Part shown: positions 44,377 through 54,497 of the stretch, piece by piece
How positions within the stretch are numbered: position 1 is the stretch's first letter
Layout: every line of letters starts with the position of its first letter
NCBI GenBank assembly: GCA_963736285.1
Contig: CAVTOA010000003.1
Coordinates: 496,001-560,000, forward strand
DNA: 64,000 nt
From: CAVTOA01 sp963736285
Lineage (GTDB): Bacteria; Actinomycetota; Actinomycetes; Mycobacteriales; QHCE01
Reading direction: 5' to 3'
Position numbers and translations under genes: made by a program
Notes under the pieces: generated by a model
Told to the model about the DNA's origin: nothing
Seen by the model: only the letters and a program-made list of their open reading frames with translations
Databases searched by the model: none

Positions 44377-45556
44377 CTAGTCACAACCCTGCGTACCTAC
44401 CGACGCGGTGGCGGTTCGCCCTTCGTCCGCTACTGGTCGCACCTCGGCAGCTGTCAACGCATAGCCGGTGTCGGCATCATCGGTGGCCGCCGCAAAAATG
44501 ACACCATAGACCTTTCCGTGAATATCGAGCAGTGGTCCACCCGAATTTCCGGGCCGGACCGATGCCCGAAGCGAATAGACCTCACGCCGCACCGTCTGCT
44601 GCTGATAGATGTCCGGCCCGTCGATGCTCTCTTTGTCGCGCACTCTGGCCGACACCGCGGTATAAGGACCATCCAGTGGGTATCCGACCACAATGGAATC
44701 AGCACCCTGCCGGGCCACCCCAGCAAAGTCCATCGTGGGAGCGACCAAACCAGGCACGTACAACACCGCCAGGTCACGTCCCGGGTCATAAATAACAACA
44801 TGCGCGGTGTACAGGACCCCGGCGGCCTCGACATAGAGCTCTCGCACTCCGGCCACCACGTGCGCATTGGTGATGATGTGCTGCCGGGCAAAGACAAACC
44901 CCGTGCCAGTAATCCGACGATCGCAACCGGGCGCATCGCCGATCACCTTGACCACCGAGCGCTGCACGGTGCGCACGACAGGTGAGCTGGCCAGCGCAGG
45001 ATCTGGAAGCCTACCTCCGGAATCCGGTTTGTGGTTATCCCAGCGAAAATCTGTGGAAACTCATTGCTGCGGACCGCATCTTGAAACGTCGAGTACAGCG
45101 AATCCACGGCTTAGGCATCGCACGGTCTAGTGTGCGGAGCACCGCGGAGCCACGTATCTGCTGCGACAGCCACGGCACCGGTGCCACCACCAACGGCGCG
45201 GCAACCATCCAGGCGACGAACAGGACGGTAAGCACAGACACGACCGTGCCGCCGATACTGTCCACGGTGCGCAGGGTTTGAAGACGCAACCGGTCACGAA
45301 GTTTCGCGCCCACCACGAACGCAATGGCCTGTCCACCCAGCGCGAACGCAAAGACCACCATCAACGCCATGGCAACCTTGGCCGGCGGTTGACCAAACCG
45401 CTGTGCCGGGATAGGGGCGATTTGCAGCCCCAGCAGCGCCCCACCGAAAAAACCGATAAAAGACAAGACGCCGACAACAAACCCTCGCCGGTAACCAATG
45501 AACCCAAATATCAGAGCTAACGAGAGCAAAAGTACGTCAAGGCTGCTGCCACGCAT
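44377..45556 (-). pseudogene. marP: Membrane serine protease MarP (CvpA domain + trypsin fold), two frameshifts
   Basis: Leftward from ATG 45556. CvpA-like part with four helices (MRGSSLDVLLLSLALIFGFI...), a linker broken near 45105 and again near 45015, then a protease domain from 44976: 'GTGFVFARQHIITNAHVV' (His), 'YDPGRDLAVLYV' (Asp) and 'ASVRPGNSGGPLLD' (Ser). In M. tuberculosis MarP (Rv3671c) protects against acid by processing a peptidoglycan hydrolase. Both protein halves are conserved; the two lesions lie in the linker only. The NUDIX gene found between marP and tlpA in mycobacteria is missing. Confidence 0.85.
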
Positions 45557-45614
45557 GTCGACATCGTCCCCGTGCGCGCAGAGCTACCGTGACGCGGGGT
45601 GCTGACACGTGGCA

Positions 45615-46261
45615 TCAGTGCTCCTCGGGTAAGCGAACGCCCAAGTGTGTCTGCGCAAGCTGCCATAACGCGTCTGTCGTCAGCGGAGCCCCGTTGTATA
45701 TGAAGCGGATCGTGCCGTCCGTGGCCACAAAGAGCGTCAACGGCAGGGCGTTTCGCCCCAACCCGCTTTTGAGGGCTCCCCTCCGGTCATACAGGTTAGG
45801 AAAGCTCACGCCGATGTCATGAGCAGCCGCCCCGCCTTGCTTGCGGAGTCCTCCGTCACCACTCCCAACACTCGAAGACTCGCGTCTTTACCGCGCCCCG
45901 CCGCCTCGTATAGACGCTGAAATGCCGGCAACTCTTGACCACACGGCGGACACCATGAACCCCAGAGATTCACGACCAGGGGCTTAACCAAAGAAGTGCG
46001 AAACGAAAAGCTATGCCCGCTGCCATCCATGCAGGGGAGCGTCAGTTCTGGCAGGGACGGCTCGTGGCCGGGGGCCGAGCTCGTTTTCCCCGGCGCACGG
46101 CTCGCCGTAAGCTCACGCACGAGGCGAATCCGTCGAGTTGCGTGGAGGCAGTGTGCGTACGGGCTTGATCCGCACTGCGAACGCGCAGCTTGCTCCAGCA
46201 ACATGCTCACCAATAGCGCCACTCCGGTTCGCATCGCCACACGCGGCCAAGGCACGGTCAT
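45615..46261 (-). pseudogene. TlpA/ResA-like thiol-disulfide oxidoreductase, one frameshift
   Basis: Leftward from 46261. N-terminal hydrophobic segment (GVALLVSMLLEQAA), then a thioredoxin fold: 'LVVNLWGSWCPPCGQELPAF' with the WCPPC active site, 'RVLGVVTEDS', then a break near 45812 in a G-rich run, then 'FPNLYDRRGALKSGLG' and 'LPLTLFVATDGTIRFIYNGA' with the cis-proline. A membrane-anchored exported reductase, position of Rv3673c. Stop at 45615. Damaged by a single base. Confidence 0.85.
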
Positions 46262-46279
46262 GGCGACTGTGCGCCTCGT

Positions 46280-47070
46280 CTAAGGGGAGCCAGCTCCTTC
46301 CGCACCAGTGGCCTCGACTCCGGCAAGTGCGGCGAGTTCGGTGATACGTGACCCTCGCAGCAACCGCGCCGCCTCAGCCGGATCAGTGGGGCCGAGACCA
46401 AACGACGGACACAACCGCGCAAGCGAGCAGGCGCCACATGCGGGCTTCCGGGAGTGACACACGCGGCGGCCATGAAAGATCGCCCGATGCGAAAACATGG
46501 TCCACTCGGCGCGAGGCAAGAGCTGTGCCACCGTGCGCTCGATCTTGACCGGATCGGTGAGCTTCGGTCCACTGCCAGCGACGGACCAATCGGGAAAAGT
46601 GTGTGTCAACTGTTAGACCCAGGTTTTCCAAACGCGTTGCCCACAATGACGTTCGCAGTTTTCCGACCGATCCCTGGAAGGGCGACGAGCTCCTCCATAG
46701 TTTCTGGTAACTCGCCGCCGTAGCGTTCTGCCAAGGCCTGGCCAAGGCCCATCAAAGCTGCGGTTTTGTTTCGGAAAAACCCGGTAGGTCGAATTATCGC
46801 CTCCAGTTCTGCCCGTTCCGCGACGGCGTAGTCGCCCGCAGACGTATAGCGGGCGAACAGTGCTGGCGTTGTTGCGTTGACGCGCTGGTCCGTGCATTGC
46901 GCGGACAGAATGGTCGCCACCGCGAGTTCCAACGGATTCGTGAAGTCGAGCTCGCAATGCGCGTCGGGGTGAGCCTCTGCCAGACCTCGGTTGATGCGCC
47001 GCGCTCGCCGCACCAGAGCTAACGACGGTTTAGCGGTGGTCGGCGAGGTTGAGCTATCGGAGGTACCCAC
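46280..47070 (-). pseudogene. nth: Endonuclease III, two frameshifts
   Basis: Leftward from GTG 47070. HhH-GPD glycosylase/AP lyase: 'ILSAQCTDQRVNATTPALF', the helix-hairpin-helix with catalytic Lys in 'LPGIGRKTANVIVGNAF', then a break near 46610; catalytic Asp in 'LTVDTHFSRLVRRW' is in the next frame; after a second break near 46570 the end has the [4Fe-4S] ligands 'CHSRKPACGACSLARLC'. All functional residues survive in different frames. Base-excision repair would be weakened if the breaks are real. Divergent from crp. Confidence 0.88.
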
Positions 47071-47206
47071 TCGGCTAGCCTACGAGCCGCACCGTTCACC
47101 GCGTTCGCGCCCCGCGACACACCTATCTACACTTCTGCTGGCACATCCGCGAAAGTCAGCAAGTGTCGTATGTCTGGTGAGGACTCAGCTCGGAAAGGCA
47201 AGACTC

Positions 47207-47881
47207 ATGGATGACGTGTTGGTGCAGTGTGGACTCTTCCAAGGCGTGGGCATCGACGACGCCGAGGCTTTAGCCAGTCAGTTGGAATACGTTGACGTGC
47301 CCAAAGGCAACATGATTTTCTCGCAAGGCGAGCATGGCGACAGCCTCTACATTGTCATGAGCGGCAAAGTAAAACTCGGCCGAAAAACCCGAGACGGACG
47401 CGAAAACATGCTCGCCGTCTTCGGCCCTTCCGACCTATGCGGCGAGCTGTCGGTGTTCGATCCCGGTCCGCGCACCTCCAACGCCGTAGCCCTCACCGAT
47501 GCACGACTGGCGCACTTGCGGCAAGCGTCCCTGCTTCCGTGGATCGCCGAGCGGCCACAAATAGCTGAGCAACTTCTCCGCGTGCTCGCGCGCCGGCTAC
47601 GTCGCACCAACGACATGCTTGCCGACCTCATCTTCACCGACGTTCCAGGCCGGGTCGCCAAGCACTTGTTGCTACTCGCTCAACGGTTTGGGCTACGGGA
47701 AGGCGCGGCGCTTCGGGTCACCCACGATCTGACGCAAGAAGAGCTTGCCCAGCTCGTCGGCGCTTCTCGTGAGACAGTCAATAAGGCGCTGGCCGACTTT
47801 GCCTCACGGGGCTGGCTACGGCTAGAGGGAAAGAGCGTTGTCATTCTCGATCCCGAGCGGCTTGCGCGCCGCGCTAGGTAG
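47207..47881 (+). CDS. crp: Crp/Fnr-family global regulator (GlxR/Crp)
   Basis: 224 residues. cAMP-binding domain (about 10-120; 'FSQGEHGDSLYIVMSGKVKL', 'FGPSDLCGELSVFDPGPRTS') and a C-terminal winged helix 'LTQEELAQLVGASRETVNKA'. Length and sequence match Crp of mycobacteria (Rv3676) and GlxR of corynebacteria, the cAMP-responsive master regulator of central metabolism. ATG 47207 is the start MDDVLVQCGLFQGV usual in the family. Divergent from nth; convergent with the kinase. Confidence 0.95.
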   Translation: MDDVLVQCGLFQGVGIDDAEALASQLEYVDVPKGNMIFSQGEHGDSLYIVMSGKVKLGRKTRDGRENMLAVFGPSDLCGELSVFDPGPRTSNAVALTDARLAHLRQASLLPWIAERPQIAEQLLRVLARRLRRTNDMLADLIFTDVPGRVAKHLLLLAQRFGLREGAALRVTHDLTQEELAQLVGASRETVNKALADFASRGWLRLEGKSVVILDPERLARRAR

Positions 47882-47994
47882 CGCAACCGGGCCTCGCTGT
47901 GCGCTTACCTGTCGCTTGCCTGGTCGCCAGTTCGCGTGACTGAGCATACCGTCGCATATGGACAGCCGTTCTCGGCGACTCCCACGACTTTCGG

Positions 47995-49613
47995 TTAAGT
48001 GTCAGCCTTTTTCCGCACGAAGTACGAGCGGTCCAGCTGTTCGGTTTTACCCGCGAGACAGCGAACCGTCTTATTGCCGCTAGACAACTGGTCATGCGTG
48101 GGAGGAAGTACGTCAACCCGCCACTCCGCCGTTGACGCACCGTCCAATGTCACCTGGAGAGTCCGCAAGCTACACAGCGCCTCCACGTACGGCTGTGACT
48201 TGATGCCCGGATACGCCACATCGGTGGCCCGCGACGGGAGCGTGCTCGCCACGAAGGTTTCCCACCTATGCGGCTCACTGCAGTCGACTTGGTCGGCGCC
48301 CGCGTTGCCCGACCGTCTACCGCAATCTTCCCGAAGCATTCTGGTTGGGTAGGACACGATGCGAGGTCGGTCTGTAACAAACATGGGTTATTCGCACCAG
48401 GAAGGTTCGTCGCAGACGGGTGTTGCGTCGGGCTCGCCTTTCCAGAACCGGAATCGCCCCACCCCGTAGCGATCGCCCCTGCGGTGATGCTCGTCGCCAC
48501 AAATAGCACCGACAAAATCGCCAACACAACCACGAGTGCCCGACTCCGGCGGGGGGCGTCAACATTCCAGTTATTGCCAGAGACCGATGAACCCGACAGT
48601 GACACCGATTGACGGCCGTCCGAGGGCTCACCCCACTGCGCCTGCCCGCCGGAATGACTAGGAAACCTGCCGGCTGACCCGGAAGTGGGATAAACCGGCG
48701 AACCAGCGGGCGGCCAATAACCCCCGCCAGAATGCGCGACAGCCCCTGAGGTAGGAGCCCCCGGCGGCGCCCCTACCGTCGTGACCGCACCGTCCAACCT
48801 CAGTTGGATCAAAGCATCCCGCAGCTGCGCCGCCGTTTGATAGCGCTGCGACGGGTCGGGAGCCATGGCGATGCGCAACACATCCAGCAGGTCCCGAGGA
48901 ATACCGACGATGTCGGGGATCGGTTCGTTGTGCAACGTGACCATCTGCACGGGGCTGGGAGAACCTGTTTCTGGCCACCGAGGAGGCCGCCCCGACATAA
49001 GCGTGTAGAGGGTGGCGGCCAAAGAATAAATATCGGCAGCCTCGCTTGGTCGCTCCAGCCGAAACACCTCGGGGGCCGCATAGGCCGGGGTGAGCGCTTC
49101 GACCGTGACCGACGTGTCCCGACTGGCGTCGAAGACCGCCGCTAACCCAAAGTCGGACAAGCCAGGAACGCCATAGCGGTTGACCAGTATGTTTCCCGGT
49201 TTTACATCGCGATGAAGAATGCCCGAACGATGCGCGGCATCAAGCGCGTCGGCGATCTTAATGCCGAGTTCCCGCGCCTCACCAGCTCCAATTGGTCCGT
49301 CCTTTTTGATCCTGCCCGCGTAAGAGCCACCCACGCACAGCTCCATGACCAGGTACGGATGATTGTCTGACGTCACCCCACCGTCGTATACATGCACGAT
49401 ATTGGGGTGACCTGACATCCGACCCGCCGATTCTGCTTCACGCAAGAATCGGCGGCGGTCGCGCTCCTCGTCCAAGGTGCGAGTATCGATCTTGAGGGCG
49501 ACATCTCGCCCCATGGAGTCCTGCCGCGCCCGGTACACAGTCGAGTAGCCACCACGAGCAATTATCGCCAGGCCAGACAGGCCGGGCACTGGCGATGCTA
49601 TGGGGGAGGTCAC
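47995..49613 (-). pseudogene. Membrane Ser/Thr protein kinase with septum-formation-type sensor, one frameshift
   Basis: Leftward from GTG 49613. Kinase domain residues about 12-265: 'IARGGYSTVYRARQD' (G loop), 'DVALKID' (Lys), 'ILHRDVKPGNILV', 'LSDFGLAA' and 'PAYAAPEVF'. Proline/glycine-rich juxtamembrane segment, one helix (ALVVVLAILSVLFVATSI), and an extracellular domain that continues in another frame: 'DQVDCSEPHRWETFVASTLP', 'AEWRVDVLPPTHDQLSSG' and 'KTVRCLAGKTEQL', stop 47995. That tail resembles septum-formation-family domains. Break near 48310. The kinase itself is whole. It replaces the metallo-hydrolase gene found here in mycobacteria. Confidence 0.82.
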
Positions 49614-49656
49614 GTGATAGACGGTACCGAGCGCAACGGGCTCAGCCGAGCGGGGA

Positions 49657-50115
49657 CTAGCGGATTTCTACAATCAGTTCGATCTCAACCGACGCATCGA
49701 GAGGAAGCTCAGAGACACCAACAGCGCTGCGCGCATGCCGCCCGGCATCGCCGAAGACCCGACCAAGTAACTCGCTCGCACCGTTAATCACCTTTGGCTG
49801 CCCGGTGAAACCTGGCGCAGAAGCCACAAACCCTACCACTTTGATTACCCGAACAACGTTCTCGATGCCTACCAACGCATCTACTGCGGCTAGCGCGTTC
49901 AATGCCGAGGTCTGTGCCAATTCGTATGCGCGTTCGACGGTTACTTCTGCCCCTACCTTGCCGGTTTCTTGAAGTTTGCCGTTCACTGTGGGCAGTTGGC
50001 CAGAGGTATAGACAAGGTGCCCAGTCTGTACGGCCGGCACATACGCGGCGACTGGTGCGGCGACGGGCGGGAGTGCTAGGCCTAGCTCGGCGAGCTTGTC
50101 ACGGCCGGCGCTCAC
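49657..50115 (-). CDS. RidA/YjgF-family protein
   Basis: 152 residues. Members hydrolyse reactive enamine/imine intermediates to ammonia and ketoacids. Recognised by 'TGHLVYTSGQLPTVNGKLQE', 'ALNALAAVDALVGIENVVRV' and the C-terminal 'SAVGVSELPLDASVEIELIV'. The usual catalytic-arginine position (xxRxxVGV) is replaced by 'HARSAVGVSELP', the variant typical for the Rv3678c subgroup. GTG start at 50115 overlaps the stop of the upstream DUF4177 gene (GTGA). Confidence 0.9.
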   Translation of the reverse strand: MSAGRDKLAELGLALPPVAAPVAAYVPAVQTGHLVYTSGQLPTVNGKLQETGKVGAEVTVERAYELAQTSALNALAAVDALVGIENVVRVIKVVGFVASAPGFTGQPKVINGASELLGRVFGDAGRHARSAVGVSELPLDASVEIELIVEIR

Positions 50116-50279
50116 TGGTCGTCCCCATCTTTGCGTCGTTTGAGGTAAGCCACGAGCTGCTCAGCATTGCTGCCCGGGACCACGCTCACGAGTTCCCAGC
50201 CGTCTTGTCCCCACGTGTCGAGAATTTGCTTTGTTGCATGGATAAGCAACGGTACGGTTACGTACTCCCATTTAGGCAT
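50112..50279 (-). CDS. DUF4177 small protein
   Basis: 55 residues, starts MPKWEYVTVPLLIHATKQIL, then 'DTWGQDGWELVSVVPG' and a basic/acidic tail KRRKDGDDQ. The W-E-Y-x-V start and G-W-E-L-V core are those of DUF4177, which sits before the ridA homolog in mycobacteria. Overlaps ridA (GTGA). Function unknown. Confidence 0.85.
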   Translation of the reverse strand: MPKWEYVTVPLLIHATKQILDTWGQDGWELVSVVPGSNAEQLVAYLKRRKDGDDQ

Positions 50280-50399
50280 GGGCGAGAGCTTATCTGTTAG
50301 CTACGCTGGGCGGTCATGGGCTTTGCTGCTCTCGATATGGTGTCGGCCATATCCAACAATCGTTGCGTTCCCCACGTAACCAGGTAAGGAACCCCACTT

Positions 50400-51431
50400 A
50401 TGACGACTCCTCCTGGCGGCTACCCGCCGTACGGACCCCCCGGAAACAACGACCCGCAGGGGCAGCCAGGTGGATGGCCCGCACCGGGTAGCGGTAGCGG
50501 CCCCTCCGGTTACAGCGATGCACCGCATCCAGCGTCTGAACAGCCGAACCAACAGTTCGGGCAAGAGCCAACCTCTGGGGCCAACCCCTATAGCCAGCAG
50601 CAGCCACCAGAAACGCCGAACCAATACGATCCGTCCAATGGTGGCTACCCAGCGCCCAACGACGGTGGGTTCGCTCCTACCGCTGCCGACGGCGGATACC
50701 TACCCCCACCAGGCGGTGGTGGTTACCCACCCACCGGGTTCGATGGCGGATATCCTCCTCCACCTGGATTTCCACAGCCCGGGTTTGGCGGGTACTACCC
50801 ACCTCCGAAAAAGAGCAATACAGCACTCATCGTCGTCATCATCATCGTCGCGGTCGTAGTGCTCCTGGGCGGCGTGATCGGCGGCGTCATGATCCTCACT
50901 CACTCCGGCAAGAGCGATGCCAGCGACGGCAGTGGTACACCCAAGGCTTCACTGGAGACCTTCCTCAAGGCAGAAAAGAAAGACGATGTCACGGCCGCTA
51001 AAAAAGTCAGTTGTTCAAGCTTTTCTCATGAAGTGATTCCGACCCGTGGCGCGCTGAATGACATGAGCTGGAAAATCAGCAACGAAAAGAAGGTCAGCAG
51101 TACCAAATACACCTACGATGTCGCCCTCAAGCATGTTGATCCAGGCCCCATCACCGGACAACGACGTATTCCCGTGCCAGAAATAGATCTGACCGCAACT
51201 GTGGTTAAGGAAAACAGCAAGTGGCTAGTGTGCGATTTCGGGAGCCAACGGTCTGACGACTACAGCACTGACGACTACAGCACCGACGACTTGGGTGACT
51301 ACAGCGACGATTACGGAGACGACTATGGCGATTACCCCACTGATTACGGGGACGACTACGGCACCGACGACGGCTTAGGCGATTACGGAGACATTCCCCA
51401 CTACAACACTGTCGCGCCGCCTACATTCTGA
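50400..51431 (+). CDS. Pro/Gly/Tyr-rich membrane protein with Asp/Tyr-rich tail
   Basis: 343 residues: cytoplasmic low-complexity N-terminus (1-135; MTTPPGGYPPYGPPGNNDPQ and many PPxGGY repeats), a transmembrane helix (ALIVVIIIVAVVVLLGGVIG), a DUF4878-like extracellular domain ('GTPKASLETFLKAEKKDDVT', 'CDFGSQRSDD') and a striking tail of DDYS, DDYG and DY repeats from about residue 285. AAGGA upstream of the ATG. Tandem paralog at 51488. Function unknown; the domain type is often a fusion partner in wall-stress proteins. Confidence 0.75.
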   Translation: MTTPPGGYPPYGPPGNNDPQGQPGGWPAPGSGSGPSGYSDAPHPASEQPNQQFGQEPTSGANPYSQQQPPETPNQYDPSNGGYPAPNDGGFAPTAADGGYLPPPGGGGYPPTGFDGGYPPPPGFPQPGFGGYYPPPKKSNTALIVVIIIVAVVVLLGGVIGGVMILTHSGKSDASDGSGTPKASLETFLKAEKKDDVTAAKKVSCSSFSHEVIPTRGALNDMSWKISNEKKVSSTKYTYDVALKHVDPGPITGQRRIPVPEIDLTATVVKENSKWLVCDFGSQRSDDYSTDDYSTDDLGDYSDDYGDDYGDYPTDYGDDYGTDDGLGDYGDIPHYNTVAPPTF

Positions 51432-51487
51432 GTCGCGCCGCGTGCGAACAGGAACACTCCAATGTCGATCAAGGGTAAGGAACTTCC

Positions 51488-52231
51488 ATGACGAATCCTC
51501 CCAACTACGGCAACACGCCGGGTGACCAGCCCGGTCATGGCGAACAGCAGCCCCCAGGGGGCAGTCCCAACCCGCCTCACGCCGGCGAATCCAGTCAACC
51601 TGGCTATGGCGTGCCTACGCCTGGCCAGGGTTATGGGCCACCGGCGAGTGGTGGTTCGGGATATGGGCCTCCACCCGCCGGTCCAGGTGGACCAGGTAGC
51701 TATCAGCCGTATCCCGGGGAGCCAAAGAAGAGCCATACTGGGCTGATCATCGGAATTGTCATCGCTGCGGCTGTGGTGGTCATCGCGGCGGTGATCGGCA
51801 TTGTGTTTTGGGCGAACTCTGGTTCGAACGACTCGAATGACACGGCCGGTTCTCCTAAGGAAGCCATCACGCAATTTATGAAGGCGGCCAAAGCCAACGA
51901 CGTCAGCAAGGCGAAGTCGCTTGTCTGCAAGCAAGACCGAGGCTCACTCGAAAACGCCGCCGGCTTCAGGACGGGAAGAGTTGATTACTCCATAGGGGCC
52001 GAGAAGAAAATCAGCAACACTGACTACCGCTATCCGGTAAAGATTACGGCTAATGGCTCGTCAGTAACCGTTGCACTTGAGGTCATTAAAGAAGACGGCG
52101 GTTGGGTGGTGTGCCCATCCAAGAGTTCGTTTGGCGGCGACACCACTACGCCAGGAGGCCGCGATCTTCCCACCAGCCTCCCGTCAGATTTCGAAAACCA
52201 ATACAGCGACCTCATCACTACCGGACCATAA
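51488..52231 (+). CDS. Pro/Gly-rich membrane protein, paralog of the preceding gene
   Basis: 247 residues, same layout: MTNPPNYGNTPGDQPGHGEQ and PPxGxGY-rich N-terminus (1-80), 'KKSHTGLIIGIVIAAAVVVI' helix, and an extracellular domain 'SPKEAITQFMKAAKANDVSK' to 'VALEVIKEDGGWVVC'. Lacks the Asp/Tyr tail. AAGGAA lies before the ATG. The gene pair probably arose by duplication. A third protein of the type is at 35247-36130. Confidence 0.75.
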   Translation: MTNPPNYGNTPGDQPGHGEQQPPGGSPNPPHAGESSQPGYGVPTPGQGYGPPASGGSGYGPPPAGPGGPGSYQPYPGEPKKSHTGLIIGIVIAAAVVVIAAVIGIVFWANSGSNDSNDTAGSPKEAITQFMKAAKANDVSKAKSLVCKQDRGSLENAAGFRTGRVDYSIGAEKKISNTDYRYPVKITANGSSVTVALEVIKEDGGWVVCPSKSSFGGDTTTPGGRDLPTSLPSDFENQYSDLITTGP

Positions 52232-52265
52232 CGCAAACTGTTTAGGGGCCTGGTACACAGGAACG

Positions 52266-53288
52266 ATGAGCATCTCTCCTTACCCGCGTTGGCACATCGT
52301 CACGGGTAAGGGCGGGGTGGGCAAGACCACCACGGCGGTCGCACTGGCGCAAGCATTGGCCCGGGGCGGCCGCCGTGTCTTGGTTGCCGAGGTAGAACAA
52401 CGCGGTGGGCTTGCGCCGGTGCTCGGTTCACCCGTGGTGGGCCACGCCGAGCAACCGGTGTGGGGCGCCTCTGCCGATGGGCAGGTCTACGCCATCGACG
52501 TCAATGCCGACAAGGCGCTCTTCGACTACTTAGAGCTGAACTACAAACTGGGACGGACGGTCCGCGCTTTGCGGCGGGTCGGCGCCGTCGATTTCGCTAC
52601 CGGCATCGCCCCGGGGCTCAAAGACCTTCTACTGCTGGGCAAGATCAGTGAAGCGGTCAAACGCAAGGCGTCAGACGACAGTGCGAAGAGTCATCGCGGC
52701 GCCGCCACCGCGTTCCACTATGACGCTGTGGTGCTGGATGCACCTCCCACGGGCCGGATCGGCAAGTTTCTCAACGTGGCCGGAGCTGTCGCGGACTTGG
52801 TAAAGGTAGGACCCATCAAAAAGCAGAGCGAAGGCATTATGGAGCTGCTTCGCTCGAACGACGCCGTGGTACATGTGGTGACGTTGCTAGAAGAGTTGCC
52901 AATTCAGGAGACTCGGGAAGCTCTCGCCGAACTCGCCGCGCTCAACGTCCACATTGGCCTGATCGTCGCTAACAATGTGGCGCAAACGGATCTAACGCGC
53001 CTTCGCATTACCCGCGCGGAGCTATCACGGGGCCTTGCCGCTGCTGGCCTACCCACAGATTCCGGCACTATTCGCGGCTTAGCCGAGGACGGGCGCGCGG
53101 CTCAGCTTCGGCTCAGGTTTCAAGAAAAGCTTCGGCGCTCGCTCGACAAGCTTCCCTATCCCGTAGTCGACTTACCGACACTGTCGCCACGGGTGACACC
53201 GCAAAATTTGTCGGTGCTGCGGGACAAATTAAGAAACCAGTTGCCAACCATCGAAGACGCCGGCGCACGCACTTCCGTTGCTGATTAA
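52266..53288 (+). CDS. ArsA-family ATPase, first of a pair (Rv3679 type)
   Basis: 340 residues. P-loop 'VTGKGGVGKTTTAVALAQAL' at residues 13-30 (GKGGVGKT), switch region 'YDAVVLDAPPTGRIGKFLNV' and 'VHVVTLLEELPIQETREALA'. Members are MinD/Get3-like ATPases. In mycobacteria the Rv3679-Rv3680 pair forms a complex linked to glycerol-dependent growth and metal or hydrophobic-cargo handling; the exact cargo is not certain. ATG 52266 preceded by AGGA. Ends just before arsA2. Confidence 0.9.
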   Translation: MSISPYPRWHIVTGKGGVGKTTTAVALAQALARGGRRVLVAEVEQRGGLAPVLGSPVVGHAEQPVWGASADGQVYAIDVNADKALFDYLELNYKLGRTVRALRRVGAVDFATGIAPGLKDLLLLGKISEAVKRKASDDSAKSHRGAATAFHYDAVVLDAPPTGRIGKFLNVAGAVADLVKVGPIKKQSEGIMELLRSNDAVVHVVTLLEELPIQETREALAELAALNVHIGLIVANNVAQTDLTRLRITRAELSRGLAAAGLPTDSGTIRGLAEDGRAAQLRLRFQEKLRRSLDKLPYPVVDLPTLSPRVTPQNLSVLRDKLRNQLPTIEDAGARTSVAD

Positions 53289-53298
53289 CCTCAGGGTT

Positions 53299-54492
53299 GT
53301 GACAGCCAAAACCCTGCACTCCTCACCTGTCGAGCTGCCGGTCGCTAATCCTGCCTTTGAGGTGGACTCAGTCATAGACGATGACGGCACCAAGGTGCTG
53401 CTGTGCTGCGGATCTGGCGGAGTGGGCAAAACGACCATCGCGGCCGCGCTGGCTTTGCGCGCTGCCGAGCGAGGTCGAAAAGCGGTTGTTATCACCATTG
53501 ATCCGGCGCGCCGGCTCGCTCAAGCACTTGGTCTCCATGAGGCTTTGAGCAACCAACCGCAACGAGTAGATCCGCATGGTTCTCTCGTCAATGGCGAGTT
53601 GTACGCGATGATGCTCGACACGAAACAAACCTTCGACGATGTCGTCCGCACGCATTCCCTGCCCGATCTCGCCCACGACATCTTGAACAACCGCTTCTAT
53701 CAACGACTTTCGTCTTCTTTCTCGGGCACACAGGAATACATGGCTATGGAAAAGCTGAATCAGCTACGAGCAAGTGGGGAATGGGAGCTGATCGTAGTGG
53801 ACACTCCACCCAGCAATTCTGCACTGGATTTCTTAGACGCCCCGCAACGGTTGGGTCGCTTTCTCGACGGGCGCATAGCCAAACTGTTGCTGGCACCCGC
53901 ACGCACGGGCGGTCGTGGGCTCTTTCATTTAGCGTCTCTCTCGTTTTCGGTAGTGCAGCGGGTCTTCAGCGCCGTTATCGGAAGCCAGCTACTACAAGAC
54001 GTTTCCCGCTTTACCGCTGCTATCGAAATCATGTTCGGCGGTTTTCGCAGTAGAGCCGAAGCAATGTATGCACTGCTTGCCGCACCGGAGACCGCCTTCG
54101 TGGTGGTGACCACGCCGAACCCCACGGCGACGAGTGAAGCATCATCGTTTGTGGAGCGGCTGTCTCGAGAGGACCTGCCGCTGGCAGGCATCGTGTTCAA
54201 CCAGGTATCTCAGAGCACAGCCCCCAAGATCTCTGCCGAGCAGTCATGCGCGGCGGCCGAAAGGCTCGAACAGGTCGATGTCTCTCCGACTACAGCCGCG
54301 GTTCTGCGCGCGCATGCCGCTCTCGTGACAGCTGTCACCGCAGAACAAGGCGTAGTGGCAATTATTGGTGAGAAACATCCGGAGACCCCAATGGCGGGTG
54401 TCGCGCAAAAGACAAGTGATGTTTCCGACCTCGCCACGCTAAGAACCCTCGGAAATGATATGGCCTCTTATCAAAAGGCGAAGGTCGTCTAA
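53299..54492 (+). CDS. ArsA-family ATPase, second of a pair (Rv3680 type)
   Basis: About 397 residues. P-loop 'LCCGSGGVGKTTIAAALALR', 'VVITIDPARRLAQALGL', 'WELIVVDTPPSNSALDFLDA', 'VVTTPNPTATSEASSFVERL'. Longer in the middle than the first copy, with an inserted helical region ('FSGTQEYMAMEKLNQL') usual for this group. GTG 53299 chosen from family comparison; the frame is open to 53278. Forms a conserved pair with the preceding gene. Intact. Converges on whiB. Confidence 0.9.
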   Translation: MTAKTLHSSPVELPVANPAFEVDSVIDDDGTKVLLCCGSGGVGKTTIAAALALRAAERGRKAVVITIDPARRLAQALGLHEALSNQPQRVDPHGSLVNGELYAMMLDTKQTFDDVVRTHSLPDLAHDILNNRFYQRLSSSFSGTQEYMAMEKLNQLRASGEWELIVVDTPPSNSALDFLDAPQRLGRFLDGRIAKLLLAPARTGGRGLFHLASLSFSVVQRVFSAVIGSQLLQDVSRFTAAIEIMFGGFRSRAEAMYALLAAPETAFVVVTTPNPTATSEASSFVERLSREDLPLAGIVFNQVSQSTAPKISAEQSCAAAERLEQVDVSPTTAAVLRAHAALVTAVTAEQGVVAIIGEKHPETPMAGVAQKTSDVSDLATLRTLGNDMASYQKAKVV

Positions 54493-54497
54493 TTCTG

